A stretch of DNA of 64,000 bases from Oceanobacillus sojae (GCF_007991515.1 NZ_BJYM01000022.1:1-64000), one strand, 5' to 3'. Counted from the stretch's first letter, positions 26,648 through 35,076 are shown. The notes: generated by a model not told the origin, from the letters alone. Numbers and translations are program-made.

Positions 26648-27622
26648 TTATTCAGCTGCTGCCTGCGCTGCAGTAATAAGTGCAAGGTTGTACACATCTT
26701 CTGTGCTACAGCCTCTGGATAAATCATTTACCGGTTTATTAAGACCTTGAAGAATCGGACCGACCGCTTCAAAACCGCCTAAACGCTGAGCAATCTTATA
26801 GCCGATATTACCAGCTTCCAGACTTGGGAATACAAATACATTTGCGTCCCCTTTAATCACAGAGTCAGGCGCTTTTTTCTCTGCAACACTTGGAACAAAT
26901 GCAGCATCAAATTGGAATTCACCGTCAATTACGAGAGAAGGATCTTTTTCTTTTGCAATTGTCAATGCATCTGTAACCTTTTCTGTCTCTGGTGATTTCG
27001 CAGAACCGGCAGTGGAAAAGCTAAGCATCGCAACACGCGGATCCACATCAAATAATGCACCTGTTTTTGCGCTTTCTACAGCAATTTCTGCCAAGTCATT
27101 GCTGTCTGGAGCAATATTAATTGCGCAATCAGCAAATACATATTTTTCTTCATCTCTTACCATAATGAATACGCCGGAAGTTTTCTTCACGCCTTCTTTT
27201 GTTTTAATAATTTGTAATGCCGGACGCACTGTGTCTGCAGTGGAATGCGCCGCACCACTTACAAGACCATCTGCTTTATTCAAATAAATCAGCATTGTAC
27301 CGAAATAGTTTTCGTCTAAAAGAATTTTCTTCGCATCTTCTTCCGTTGCTTTCCCTTTTCTTCTTTCAACAAAGGCATCAACCATTTCCTGAAAGCCTTC
27401 ATAGTTTGCAGGATCAATAATCTCAAGTCCAGATACTTTTACATTAAGATCTGCTGCCTTTTGTTCCACCTCTTGCTTATTGCCAATGACAACGGGTGTA
27501 AGCACACCATCTTCAGCCAGACGGCCTGCTGCCGTTAATACACGTTCATCTAATCCTTCAGGGAATACGATACGTTTGCCTTTTCCTTTTACTTTCTCTG
27601 TTAATTGTTCAAATAAACCCAT
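26648..27622 (-). CDS. pta: Phosphate acetyltransferase
   Basis: Interconverts acetyl-CoA and acetyl phosphate, feeding acetate overflow with AckA. 324 residues from MGLFEQL. The frame also opens at 27649, but AGGAGG lies 7 bases before the ATG at 27622. PTA_PTB family landmarks: GKGKRIVFPEGLDERVL at the start, GMADGLVSGAAHSTADTVRP-like central motif (read here as NKADGLVSGAAHSTADTV), SFSTAGSAKSPE, and GNIGYKIAQRLGG near the C-terminus. Position between lipL and hemQ is as in B. subtilis (ywfL-pta-ywfI). Confidence 0.95.
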   Translation of the reverse strand: MGLFEQLTEKVKGKGKRIVFPEGLDERVLTAAGRLAEDGVLTPVVIGNKQEVEQKAADLNVKVSGLEIIDPANYEGFQEMVDAFVERRKGKATEEDAKKILLDENYFGTMLIYLNKADGLVSGAAHSTADTVRPALQIIKTKEGVKKTSGVFIMVRDEEKYVFADCAINIAPDSNDLAEIAVESAKTGALFDVDPRVAMLSFSTAGSAKSPETEKVTDALTIAKEKDPSLVIDGEFQFDAAFVPSVAEKKAPDSVIKGDANVFVFPSLEAGNIGYKIAQRLGGFEAVGPILQGLNKPVNDLSRGCSTEDVYNLALITAAQAAAE

Positions 27623-27984
27623 GTTGAAACCTCCTATGATTGTTAACATATTAAAATGATAGTTACGGACTTTTTGCTTGGAAAAACCGATTCATTTTAC
27701 CTTCAAATTCTCTTTAATGATATACCATTTAACCGCACAAATAAAGCCTTGAACCCTGAAAAATCAATGAAAAGGATTACAACTTCCTTTTATCTCCAAC
27801 TGGTGATTTCTCCTCTATTTTGCAGATCAGGAAAGTACAAATTTTTCAGCAAAGCGGTCTTCAATACTTCTTAATTTTGACAAAGCCTTGACAATACAAA
27901 AAATAACATGATTTTGTACTTTTTTTATATGATTCGCACCCTATGGTTATGCTATAGTTAATATTGAATCAGTATTTAACTAAG

Positions 27985-28143
27985 AGTGCGTGTTCAAAAA
28001 GTAGCCAAATTAGAAGCAAGAAGATCAAGGCAACGTGACTTTTACGAACGCAGCGTATGTTTTTAAATACGTGAGTGTCGGAAAAGTCACGTTAACGCAG
28101 AGATTCGCCGCCTATCATTTGGAGACTTTTTGAATATCCTCTA
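27985..28143. repeat. MITE-like palindromic repeat in the hemQ leader
   Basis: A 159-base element with imperfect terminal inverted repeats: left TTCAAAAAGTAGCCAAAT, right ATTTGGAGACTTTTTGAA, differing only at two positions between the AGT and CCAAAT blocks. An internal perfect 12-base stem AACGTGACTTTT (28032-28043) pairs with AAAAGTCACGTT (28082-28093), and a CGTAT/ATACG stem is nested inside. There is no open frame. It lies 21 bases before hemQ, so it would be part of the 5-prime leader if the hemQ promoter lies left of it. Confidence 0.6.
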
Positions 28144-28164
28144 ATGTGAAGGAGTGTATATACA

Positions 28165-28917
28165 ATGGCAGAAGCAGTAGTAACTGTAGACGGCTGGTCC
28201 GCATTACATGATACTCGTCATTTTGATTGGACATCTTGGAAATCAATCTCTGAGGACGAACGAAATAAAGCAATAAAAGAGTTTGAGGAGCTTATCAAAC
28301 AGTGGGAAACAGTAGAAGAAAATAAAGAAGGTAGTCATAGTATATTCAAAGTTGTCGGAAATAAAGCAGATCTTATGTTTATTTTCTTACGCGAAACAAT
28401 GGATGAGCTGGAAGAAATTAAAACAGCAATCAATAAATCTGTATTAGGTGATTTCTTAATTCCTGCCTATTCTTATGTATCCATAATTGAAATGACGATG
28501 CACGATCCAATGAAGGCTGGTAACGACCGGGAACTTTCTCCATACGTAAAAGAACGCTTAAGACCAATCATGCCAAAATGGGAGCATGCCTGCTTCTATC
28601 CAATGGCCAGACGTCGTGAGCCTGAAGCAAACTGGTTTGCAATTGATAAAGAAGAACGTACAAAATTACTTTACGAACATGGTATGACAGGACGTAAATA
28701 TGCTGGTAAAGTCAAAGAAATCATTACTGGATCGATTGGACTTGACGAATGGGAATGGGGCGTAACGTTATTTGCTCATGACCCATTACAATTCAAGAAA
28801 ATTGTTTATGAAATGCGCTTCGATGAAGTTACAACAAAATATGCAGAGTTCGGTGATTTCATCATGGGTAATTACTTAGCAACAGATGAACTAGCCGGTT
28901 ACCTTGCATTATCTTAA
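28165..28917 (+). CDS. hemQ: Coproheme decarboxylase HemQ
   Basis: Peroxide-dependent decarboxylation of coproheme III to haem b, last step of the coproporphyrin pathway of Gram-positives. 250 residues of the chlorite-dismutase-like fold without signal peptide. Landmarks are VDGWSALHDTRHFDWTSWK near the start, the SYVSIIEMT strand, and EHGMTGRKYAGKV, whose His is the expected haem ligand and whose Lys/Arg bind propionates. GAAGGAG lies before the ATG. Next to pta, as YwfI in B. subtilis. A palindromic repeat occupies most of the immediate leader, and a hairpin with T7 follows. Confidence 0.95.
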   Translation: MAEAVVTVDGWSALHDTRHFDWTSWKSISEDERNKAIKEFEELIKQWETVEENKEGSHSIFKVVGNKADLMFIFLRETMDELEEIKTAINKSVLGDFLIPAYSYVSIIEMTMHDPMKAGNDRELSPYVKERLRPIMPKWEHACFYPMARRREPEANWFAIDKEERTKLLYEHGMTGRKYAGKVKEIITGSIGLDEWEWGVTLFAHDPLQFKKIVYEMRFDEVTTKYAEFGDFIMGNYLATDELAGYLALS

Positions 28918-28927
28918 TGTTTATTTA

Positions 28928-28957
28928 AGAAGAGACTCAAAAGGGTCTCTTTTTTTG
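28928..28957 (+). terminator. hemQ terminator
   Basis: AAGAGACTC / GGGTCTCTT with a 4-base loop, then T7. Confidence 0.85.
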
Positions 28958-28969
28958 TGCAGAAAATAA

Positions 28970-28998
28970 TCATGAAAAAACACTTACTTACATACATA
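28970..28998 (+). promoter_or_regulatory. Candidate sigma-E promoter of cwlJ-gerQ
   Basis: TCATGAA and CATACATA are separated by 14 bases, close to the mother-cell sigma-E pattern, about 47 bases upstream of cwlJ. In B. subtilis both products are made in the mother cell, which supports the reading. Confidence 0.4.
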
Positions 28999-29044
28999 TC
29001 ATTAATGAGCTTGCACCGAAGTTTTTCAGAAATGAGGTTGGTTT

Positions 29045-29470
29045 ATGGCAGTTGTTGCTCATAACGAAGCGGAGGTTGATTTACTCGCCCGCTTAATGCG
29101 TGCAGAAGCAGAGGGAGATGGTGACCTCGGCATGCTGATGGTCGGTAATACAGGTATCAATCGTGTACTTGCCGATTGTTTAGACTTTACGGATATTCGA
29201 ACGATAACGAATATGGTTTTTCAAAGTCCAGGCGGGTTTGAGGCAACGCAAAAGGGCTATTTTTATCAAAGGGCCAGAGAATCAGAGAAACGCCTTGCAA
29301 GAAGAGTCATCCAAGGCGAGATGCAGCATCCAGCTTCCAATTCACTTTGGTTCTTTATGCCTGAAGGGGCATGTCCTGCTCAATGGTATGGCCAATGGAA
29401 TACCGGCCGATTCCTATCGCACTGCTTTTATGCTCCAGCTGAAAGTGAATGTCCTGCTGTGTACCGGTAG
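29045..29470 (+). CDS. cwlJ: Spore cortex-lytic enzyme CwlJ
   Basis: Cell-wall hydrolase of the SleB/CwlJ (Hydrolase_2) family that degrades spore cortex during germination, activated by Ca-dipicolinate. 141 residues, with no signal peptide and no binding domain, as in CwlJ and unlike SleB. The catalytic Glu is expected in RLMRAEAEGDGDLG. VGNTGINRVL, NMVFQSPGGFEA and the aromatic SLWFFMPEGACPAQWYGQWN are family features. GAGGT lies before the ATG. gerQ follows after 53 bases, the arrangement known from the B. cereus group. A sigma-E-like promoter lies upstream. Confidence 0.94.
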   Translation: MAVVAHNEAEVDLLARLMRAEAEGDGDLGMLMVGNTGINRVLADCLDFTDIRTITNMVFQSPGGFEATQKGYFYQRARESEKRLARRVIQGEMQHPASNSLWFFMPEGACPAQWYGQWNTGRFLSHCFYAPAESECPAVYR

Positions 29471-29523
29471 AAAATTTCATTTAAAGTATAGCTCAATTTT
29501 TTATAACGGGGGAGAGTGAAATC

Positions 29524-29970
29524 ATGAGTGATCAAGCAAATCCAAATCAGCCAGTGAATAATAATCAGGCATACTATCCCAATCCATACTATTATTATCC
29601 ACAAGCAACCGGAAACTTTTATCCATCCTATTCATTCAGGCAATATGCACAGCCGCCAAGCGGAAGTGGAAGTGGAGGCGGACAATTAACAAATCAACAA
29701 TCCTTTATTGAGAATATCTTACGCTTAAACCGTGGGAAATTAGGCACTTTTTATCTGACATTTGAAGGTCAGCAGCCGACCTCATTCCGCGGCTATATTG
29801 AAGAGGCTGGACGGGATCATATTTTGATTCGTGAGGAAGACTCTGAACGGCGTTTCTTACTATTAATGGTGTATTTAGATTATGTACTATTTGACGAACA
29901 AATCAATTATTCCTATCCATATGGGAATCCTGGTAATCAGGATCAGTTATCCAACTACAACCCCAGGTAA
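29524..29970 (+). CDS. gerQ: Spore coat protein GerQ
   Basis: Coat protein needed to place CwlJ in the spore coat and cross-linked by transglutaminase. 148 residues: the first 55 are low-complexity, rich in Asn, Pro, Tyr and Gln with a GSGSGGG linker. The conserved GerQ domain follows (QSFIENILRLNRGKLGTFYL, then RGYIEEAGRDHILIREED). GGGGGAG precedes the ATG. Cotranscription with cwlJ is likely because the gap has no terminator. A strong hairpin follows at 29986. Confidence 0.95.
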   Translation: MSDQANPNQPVNNNQAYYPNPYYYYPQATGNFYPSYSFRQYAQPPSGSGSGGGQLTNQQSFIENILRLNRGKLGTFYLTFEGQQPTSFRGYIEEAGRDHILIREEDSERRFLLLMVYLDYVLFDEQINYSYPYGNPGNQDQLSNYNPR

Positions 29971-29985
29971 AGTATTTGAAACAAT

Positions 29986-30024
29986 AAATAAAGCGTAGAC
30001 ACAAACGACGTCTACGCTTTATTT
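29986..30024 (+). terminator. gerQ terminator
   Basis: AATAAAGCGTAGAC / GTCTACGCTTTATT with a 9-base loop and a T-rich tail; the left A-rich side also allows minus-strand use. Confidence 0.85.
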
Positions 30025-30059
30025 TCTTAAACTGATAACTGTATTGTGAGGAGATAAAA

Positions 30060-30308
30060 ATGCGACATCCTCTGGAAAAGTTCATACGAATTGAAGCTAT
30101 TGCTATCATGGGCGGTCTATTCATTGGCATACTAGCCTGGATAACAGGTTGGATGCTCTTTTTATTCTTTGCCTGTTATCTTTTTGTGCTTAGCATGCTT
30201 GCGGATGCTTTGATTTTGATGCATACGCGCAGGAGCTCTGATGCTGTCAAACAGATTATTCGGGCAGTGCTGCTGTTTTTATTTATCACTTCTTTATATT
30301 TTTATTAA
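30060..30308 (+). CDS. Small membrane protein, unknown
   Basis: 82 residues not recognised. Two long hydrophobic segments (about 14-45, IMGGLFIGILAWITGWM and onward, and about 66-80) flank a short basic loop (HTRRSSDAVK). The gene therefore predicts an integral membrane protein of two to three helices. TGAGGAG lies before the ATG, a convincing start. It stands alone between the gerQ terminator and convergent ywdK. No function assigned. Confidence 0.65.
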   Translation: MRHPLEKFIRIEAIAIMGGLFIGILAWITGWMLFLFFACYLFVLSMLADALILMHTRRSSDAVKQIIRAVLLFLFITSLYFY

Positions 30309-30530
30309 GTGTTTTCAGTTGCTTATTTTTTTCAGAGGTCTCAGAAATACATTAACTTCTTATACTAATCATTATAGGAATTCCAAAGATTCCTCCATCT
30401 TGTTTACCAGCAATATAAGTCATATCCATACTTATTTTTCTTAAACGCAGGAAGAATAAAAAAGCTCTATTCTCATCTATTAACAAAGATAAAAACAGAA
30501 CTTCCTCATGTTATATATTTATTTTTTCTG

Positions 30531-30902
30531 CTACAACCATTTCACAGCACCAATCCCTAATAACACCCATCCTACTAAAAAGGATAAGCCTCCAATTGGT
30601 GTAATCATCGCAAGTGTTTTGACACCTGTTAAAGAATAAAGATATAAGCTCCCTGAAAATAAGACAATACCAGCTAAGAAAAGCCAGCCACTTGATGCAA
30701 AAAGATTATTTCCTTCAAATTTCCCTAAGAGAATTGCCACAGCAACAATAGCCATTGTGTGGAACATTTGATAATCTACTGCTTTGCCCCAATTTGTTAA
30801 AGCTTTTTCAGATAATCTTCCTTCCAGCCCGTGTGCACCAAATGCTCCCAGTGCAACCGCTAAAAAGCCAAGGACAGCTCCAATTATTAAAAATAGTTTC
30901 AT
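30531..30902 (-). CDS. ywdK: DUF423 membrane protein YwdK
   Basis: Small integral membrane protein of the widespread DUF423 family, function unknown. 123 residues with four predicted helices. The motifs LGAFGAHGLEGRLSEKA and YQMFHTMAIVAVA are family hallmarks. A TTG at 30917 also opens the frame, but the ATG at 30902, after GGAG at 9 bases, gives the usual family length. It follows ywdI on the same strand, as in B. subtilis. No terminator is obvious after it, and the next 220 bases hold no supported gene. Confidence 0.9.
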   Translation of the reverse strand: MKLFLIIGAVLGFLAVALGAFGAHGLEGRLSEKALTNWGKAVDYQMFHTMAIVAVAILLGKFEGNNLFASSGWLFLAGIVLFSGSLYLYSLTGVKTLAMITPIGGLSFLVGWVLLGIGAVKWL

Positions 30903-30979
30903 CTTTTCCAACTCCAATCCTTACCATTAATAAAAATACATTCTCAATAGAATTAAAATCTCTCTTATTCTATATATCC

Positions 30980-31297
30980 TTAAAAATCAAAAATTGAGTC
31001 TCCATTCGCATCTTCGTCATTTAGTCTTTTCTGCTCAGAATTGACTACTTTGACACTGGATTGTTTACCAAGCATTGCTTTCATTTCTGCTTCCGAAATA
31101 TGCTCCTCTGTATCTTCTATATTTACCTGTACCTTATTCGCAGTATTTTGATCTTGCTTTCCTGAGAGAAACAGCTCACTTAATAAATGGATATTCTCCA
31201 TATGTTTTTTTACTTGGTCCTGCTGATGGGCTTTTCTGTTGGCTTCTTCTAATTCATGCATCATTTTATTAATTATTATTTCATTGCTCACAGCCAT
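30980..31297 (-). CDS. ywdI: YwdI family protein
   Basis: Conserved Bacillaceae protein of unknown function. 105 residues, mainly helical and charged, with a predicted coiled coil at about 8-45 (KMMHELEEANRKAHQQDQVK) and an acidic end (DEDANGDSIFDF). The open frame reaches up to 31330, but AAAGGAGGGG sits 4 bases before the ATG at 31297. It is encoded 77 bases upstream of ywdK, the same pairing as in B. subtilis. Confidence 0.8.
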   Translation of the reverse strand: MAVSNEIIINKMMHELEEANRKAHQQDQVKKHMENIHLLSELFLSGKQDQNTANKVQVNIEDTEEHISEAEMKAMLGKQSSVKVVNSEQKRLNDEDANGDSIFDF

Positions 31298-31377
31298 ATA
31301 ACCCCTCCTTTTACCGTCACTGCCTTCCATTATGAATTATAGCACAGAAATCGTTCAGAAAAAGCTTTCATGTCTGC

Positions 31378-31418
31378 AAATAAAAAAGAGCTTGAGACGT
31401 TTCCCGTCTTTCTGCTCT
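31378..31418 (-). terminator. Hairpin after the 51-residue gene
   Basis: On the minus strand AAAGAGC and inner AGACG pair with CGTCT and GCTCTTT, followed by a T-run. It directly follows the stop of the small gene at 31419. Confidence 0.65.
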
Positions 31419-31574
31419 TTATCGTAATATACGTTTTTCACTTAGCTTCTGCCTTGTTATTTCCTCCACCGTATAGCGCTCATACATCCATTTCAAAAAT
31501 GTAACCTCTGTGTCTTGAAGTTCTCTTCCTAATTGTGTTGAAGTTTGCCGATATAGATGAAAAAAGTTTTTCAT
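31419..31574 (-). CDS. Small 51-residue protein, unknown
   Basis: A short gene with a good GGGGGAG ribosome-binding site 9 bases before the ATG and its own terminator hairpin. The 51 residues (start MKNFFHLYRQTSTQLGREL, end KLSEKRILR) are amphipathic and charged with aromatic residues. The middle FLKWMYERYTVEE looks helical. No membrane segment. Codon use looks genuine, and the protein ends cleanly before a hairpin. I do not recognise the family. Confidence 0.6.
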   Translation of the reverse strand: MKNFFHLYRQTSTQLGRELQDTEVTFLKWMYERYTVEEITRQKLSEKRILR

Positions 31575-31834
31575 ACTTGAAAACTCCCCCTATACTGATG
31601 CAGTAAAATATAAAAATATTATAGCATTGTCTATTTTTATCTTCAATAGGAGAATATTACAAGTAATTTCATAATAAAGAAAAATTCCACCTCAAGTACA
31701 GGAATTAAGTTTCAGTAAGTTCAAGTCATACATTATATTAGTCCTGATAGCGCAAATATTTTTGGTATATAATGTGTATTAATGCTCCTTTTCTTTTCCA
31801 TAGGGAGGAGAGTATCTTTTTAATATGACTTTTT
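31575..31834. other. Gap between the small gene and plsC
   Basis: 260 bases, AT-rich. It holds the leader of the small minus-strand gene. No open frame, strong hairpin or promoter I can defend. Confidence 0.3.
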
Positions 31835-32428
31835 TTATTTTCCTTCTATTTTTGATTGTAATGTGTAGAGCTTCTCATTCATTATTTCCATCATCTCGTC
31901 CATTGCTTCTCTACGTGGAACATCTTTAGACAAGTAGATTGGATCACCAAAAATTATTTTTGGTTTTTTAAACTTGATAAGTTCTTTAAAATTATTCGGA
32001 CCTGTATAAGCCGCCGGAATAATTGGCACGTTACTATATGCAGCAATGGTAACAGCGCCTCTTTTTAATGGAACCTGATTTGTTGTCCTTGTACCGCTCG
32101 GGAAAATACCGATGACTTTTTCTTCTTTTAAAAGCTTGCGGGGCACTTTGATCGTGCTTGGACCTGGATTTTCCCTGTCTACAGGAAATGCATTCAGTTT
32201 TTTCATAAGCCATTTCAAAGGACCGGATTGGAATAATTCCTTCTTCGCCATATAATGAATTTTTGTGGGTAAGAGGCTGACACCTAACCATAAGATATCT
32301 ACCCAGCCTGAATGTGTACATGCGATAATATATCCGCCGGATTCCGGCAGTTTTTCTTTTTGAAATACTTTTACACGTCCAAATAAACTTAATATTACCT
32401 TTAAGGCATATGCGGCAAAATAATACAT
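31835..32428 (-). CDS. plsC: 1-acyl-sn-glycerol-3-phosphate acyltransferase
   Basis: Acylates lysophosphatidic acid to phosphatidic acid at the membrane. 197 residues with a hydrophobic N-terminal helix, the catalytic HX4D box in THSGWVDILW (about 38-43), AFPVDRENPGPS (block 2), and GIFPSGTRT (block 3). Block 3 has Ser where most families have Glu. I recall the same FPSGTRT in B. subtilis PlsC (YhdO), so this is a lineage trait and not a defect. VPIIPAAYTG is block 4. AAGGAAGAG precedes the ATG. It stands alone. Confidence 0.92.
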   Translation of the reverse strand: MYYFAAYALKVILSLFGRVKVFQKEKLPESGGYIIACTHSGWVDILWLGVSLLPTKIHYMAKKELFQSGPLKWLMKKLNAFPVDRENPGPSTIKVPRKLLKEEKVIGIFPSGTRTTNQVPLKRGAVTIAAYSNVPIIPAAYTGPNNFKELIKFKKPKIIFGDPIYLSKDVPRREAMDEMMEIMNEKLYTLQSKIEGK

Positions 32429-32566
32429 GCTTTTTCTCTTCCTTTTTCTTATATTTAGTACCTGGTGCTTACATAAGATACTAATAGAAATAACGATAAA
32501 TTACAAGATGTTTCTATGAAATTGGTTGGGTCATGAGCAGGTTTGAATCATTTCATTTATACACCA

Positions 32567-32899
32567 TTACCTTTTGCAGCTTACTTCATAATCAAAATAT
32601 AAATGATAATGTTTTTGACAGCCTTCATTAAATGGAGATTCACAATACAGACACTGATTCGTATTTAAATACTGATTAATCGTATGTTCTTTTTTACAAA
32701 CGCCGCATAGAATTGCCAATTCATCAAATTCTTCTTTTTCCCAGACAGAGGCTTTGTGATCTTCACATTCCTCGTGACACTGATAACATGGATAATACTT
32801 ATGACAGCATTTAAATTTAATTGCAATAATATCCTTTTGACTATAATAATGCTTACATCTTGTCTGGTTATCAATAGTTCGTCCATAGACTGTCACCAT
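32567..32899 (-). CDS. CHY zinc-finger protein
   Basis: 110-residue protein carrying a complete CHY-type zinc finger, usually binding three zinc ions. The ligands lie in RCKHYYS, KCCHKYYPCYQCHEECEDH, LCGVCKKEH and CLYCESPFNEGCQKHYHLY. Bacterial stand-alone CHY proteins have no settled role; the eukaryotic relative Hot13 handles redox and zinc. GGGGGAT lies before the ATG. Between plsC and the phasin-like gene, with terminators on the right side. Confidence 0.88.
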   Translation of the reverse strand: MVTVYGRTIDNQTRCKHYYSQKDIIAIKFKCCHKYYPCYQCHEECEDHKASVWEKEEFDELAILCGVCKKEHTINQYLNTNQCLYCESPFNEGCQKHYHLYFDYEVSCKR

Positions 32900-32935
32900 T
32901 TTATCCCCCTTGCTTTACAAATAAATGCTTTCTGC

Positions 32936-32984
32936 AAAAAAAGAGGGCAACATACTTTCATCAGACCTGAAAGCATCTTGCCCT
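32936..32984 (-). terminator. Terminator after the phasin-like gene
   Basis: AGGGCAA-GAT-CTTTC arms pair around an 8-base loop, followed on the minus strand by a T7 run. Confidence 0.8.
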
Positions 32985-32990
32985 TAAACA

Positions 32991-33338
32991 TTAATCCTGC
33001 TTTTCTTCTACTGCTTCCTCTTTAGCTTCTTCCGCCAAGGAAACACCTAATTTTTCTTCTAATACATTAACTCTGGCACGCAGTTCATCAATTTCATCAG
33101 TGGTTGCAAGCCCGGACTCTCTTGCCAGGGTTTTCTTCTTCTCTTTGCTTTTTTCGTCCCACTCATCTTTTTTGCTGCTGCCTTTTTCAATAAAATTATC
33201 TAAAACAGTTTTTGCCTGCTCCTGTGTTAACTCATTTTTTTCCACTAATTCTTTTACTTTTTGTTCAAATTTCTCTTTTCCGCTTACTGCAGCACCCAGC
33301 CCCAGTAAAAATCCTTTACGTAAATATTCACTCATCAT
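32991..33338 (-). CDS. Phasin-like coiled-coil protein
   Basis: 115 residues of the phasin / polyhydroxyalkanoate-regulator-like family. A short apolar start (YLRKGFLLGLGAAVSGKEKF) is followed by a helical region, then the coiled coil TTDEIDELRARVNVLEEKL and an acidic, Glu-rich tail. In many bacteria such proteins occur without polyhydroxyalkanoate synthesis, and no synthase gene is visible here, so granule binding should not be assumed. AGGAGG lies before two adjacent ATG codons; either may be used. Confidence 0.75.
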   Translation of the reverse strand: MMSEYLRKGFLLGLGAAVSGKEKFEQKVKELVEKNELTQEQAKTVLDNFIEKGSSKKDEWDEKSKEKKKTLARESGLATTDEIDELRARVNVLEEKLGVSLAEEAKEEAVEEKQD

Positions 33339-33667
33339 TTATACCTCCTATAGTATGTCTGTATGATGGTTCGTTTAAAACTGGATGAACCGCGTCCTTT
33401 GAACCCGTCATCCTTACAATACGTGAAACAGGATTATTCTATACATTTTTTGGGTACAAAGAATAAAATAAAGTTTCTTACAATATTATTATATAAAAAA
33501 TTCTGCTGTCACGTAAATAATTTTGGCGCTAATTTTAGCTGCTATATTTTATGTTCCCGTTTCATACTATAAATAATCATTATCTGATCATCTACCATTG
33601 AATAAATTTACGTTTAATTGTATAATCATACAGTCGCATTTTTTAGTATTATTTAGGAGGAAAATAA
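33339..33667. other. Gap between the phasin-like gene and yjiH
   Basis: About 330 bases with AT-rich sequence. The plus-strand frame at 33363-33572 has no ribosome-binding site and no family resemblance. Nothing else seen. Confidence 0.3.
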
Positions 33668-35011
33668 ATGACGTCCTATTCCTTTAGCAATATTATCAAA
33701 TTTATTATCCCGTCTTTATTAGGGTTGTTCCTTTTCTTATACCCCTTACCAACAGAAGAAGGCTTCACAATTCCCATTGCCTATTTAGCAGGCATGCTGG
33801 AGGGAGCTATCGAAAATTATTTATCACTTATTATGATGATTGTTATTATATTGACTGCCATCTTCACCATTTCGGCAAGACTTGGCGGTAAATCATCTTT
33901 TAAAAGGTTCCCTTTTCTACAACAGTTATTCTATACAACCTGGTTTTGGACAATTACGCGTTTTCTGGCTGCTGTATTTGCAGTGATGGTTTATTTCCAA
34001 ATTGGACCGGAATTTGTTTATAACGAAGATACAGGCGGTATGCTTTTAGACAGTTTATTGCATACATTATTTGTCACCTTTCTGTTTGCAGGTCTCTTTT
34101 TACCTTTTTTAACCAACTTTGGCTTGCTGGAGTTTTTCGGGGGAATCATGAGAAATGTCATGCGGCCTCTATTTCGATTGCCGGGCAGAGCTTCTGTTGA
34201 CAGCTTAGCTTCCTGGGTTGGAGATGCTACAATTGGGGTATTGCTGACAAATAAGCAATATGAAGAAGGCTATTATACAAAACGGGAAGCTGCTATCATT
34301 AGTACAACCTTCTCTGTTGTTTCTATTACATTCACATTAGTCATTCTACAGCAGGTTGGTCTGGAGCACATGTTTTTACCTTTTTACCTGACTATCCTTA
34401 TCGCAGGGGGAATTGCTGCTTTCATTATGCCGCGAATTCCACCACTTTCTAGAATGGCAAATACCTATATCGATGGAAAAGAAAGAACCGATGATGAAAA
34501 AATCCCTGAATCTGAGACTGCAGTTACTTTTGGCTTCAAAAATGCTTTAAAACGAGCAGAGAAAGAAACGAGCTTCCGTACTTTTTTTGTAGATGGCGGA
34601 AAAAATATTTTAGATATGTGGTTCGGTGTTACACCTGTTGTAATGGCTTTTGGAACAATCGCAGTAATGATTGCAGAATACACCCCTTTATTCCAATGGC
34701 TCGGAATGCCGTTTGTTCCTATTTTAGAGCTGATGCAGATTCCATTTGCCCACGAAGCATCTGAAACACTGCTAATCGGTTTTGCAGATATGTTCCTGCC
34801 GGCAATTTTAATTACTGGTGTAGAAGCGGAAATTACACGGTTTATTATTGCTGCTTTATCTGTTACACAGCTGATTTTCATGTCAGAAGTCGGAGGACTT
34901 ATCCTGGGAACTAAAATCCCGGTATCCTTCCGTCACCTTGCTATTATCTTTTTGATTCGTACAGCGATTACGCTGCCGATTATCACTGTCATTGCTCATA
35001 TATTATTTTAA
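33668..35011 (+). CDS. YjiH family nucleoside-recognition membrane protein
   Basis: Polytopic membrane protein of 447 residues with about ten helices and two Gate (nucleoside recognition) domains. The first carries SLASWVGDATIGVLLTNKQY and the second HEASETLLIGFADMFLP, the paired intramembrane loops of this family. Related proteins are nucleoside-transporter-like or, in spore formers, SpmA/B-like; substrate unknown. AGGAGG lies 7 bases before the ATG. It is a single-gene unit with a strong convergent terminator. Confidence 0.85.
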   Translation: MTSYSFSNIIKFIIPSLLGLFLFLYPLPTEEGFTIPIAYLAGMLEGAIENYLSLIMMIVIILTAIFTISARLGGKSSFKRFPFLQQLFYTTWFWTITRFLAAVFAVMVYFQIGPEFVYNEDTGGMLLDSLLHTLFVTFLFAGLFLPFLTNFGLLEFFGGIMRNVMRPLFRLPGRASVDSLASWVGDATIGVLLTNKQYEEGYYTKREAAIISTTFSVVSITFTLVILQQVGLEHMFLPFYLTILIAGGIAAFIMPRIPPLSRMANTYIDGKERTDDEKIPESETAVTFGFKNALKRAEKETSFRTFFVDGGKNILDMWFGVTPVVMAFGTIAVMIAEYTPLFQWLGMPFVPILELMQIPFAHEASETLLIGFADMFLPAILITGVEAEITRFIIAALSVTQLIFMSEVGGLILGTKIPVSFRHLAIIFLIRTAITLPIITVIAHILF

Positions 35012-35018
35012 ATAAAAT

Positions 35019-35060
35019 AAAAACAGCGGAGCCCCTCTCAGGGGAACTCCGCTGTTTTTA
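35019..35060. terminator. Bidirectional terminator
   Basis: AAAACAGCGGAG / ACTCCGCTGTTTTT pair around an inner CCCCT/AGGGG stem, flanked by A-rich and T-rich sides. It serves both yjiH (plus) and the acyltransferase gene (minus). Confidence 0.88.
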
Positions 35061-35076
35061 TTACCATATATATCTT

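Noticed and set aside
27656-27874. 72-codon plus-strand frame before hemQ
   Set aside because: No start signal and composition typical of AT-rich intergenic sequence.
31935-32160. Loss of catalytic Glu in PlsC (FPSGTRT instead of FPEGTRS)
   Set aside because: As I recall, the same sequence occurs in the active B. subtilis PlsC, so it is a lineage feature rather than inactivation.
33363-33572. 69-codon plus-strand frame before yjiH
   Set aside because: No ribosome-binding site; no family resemblance.
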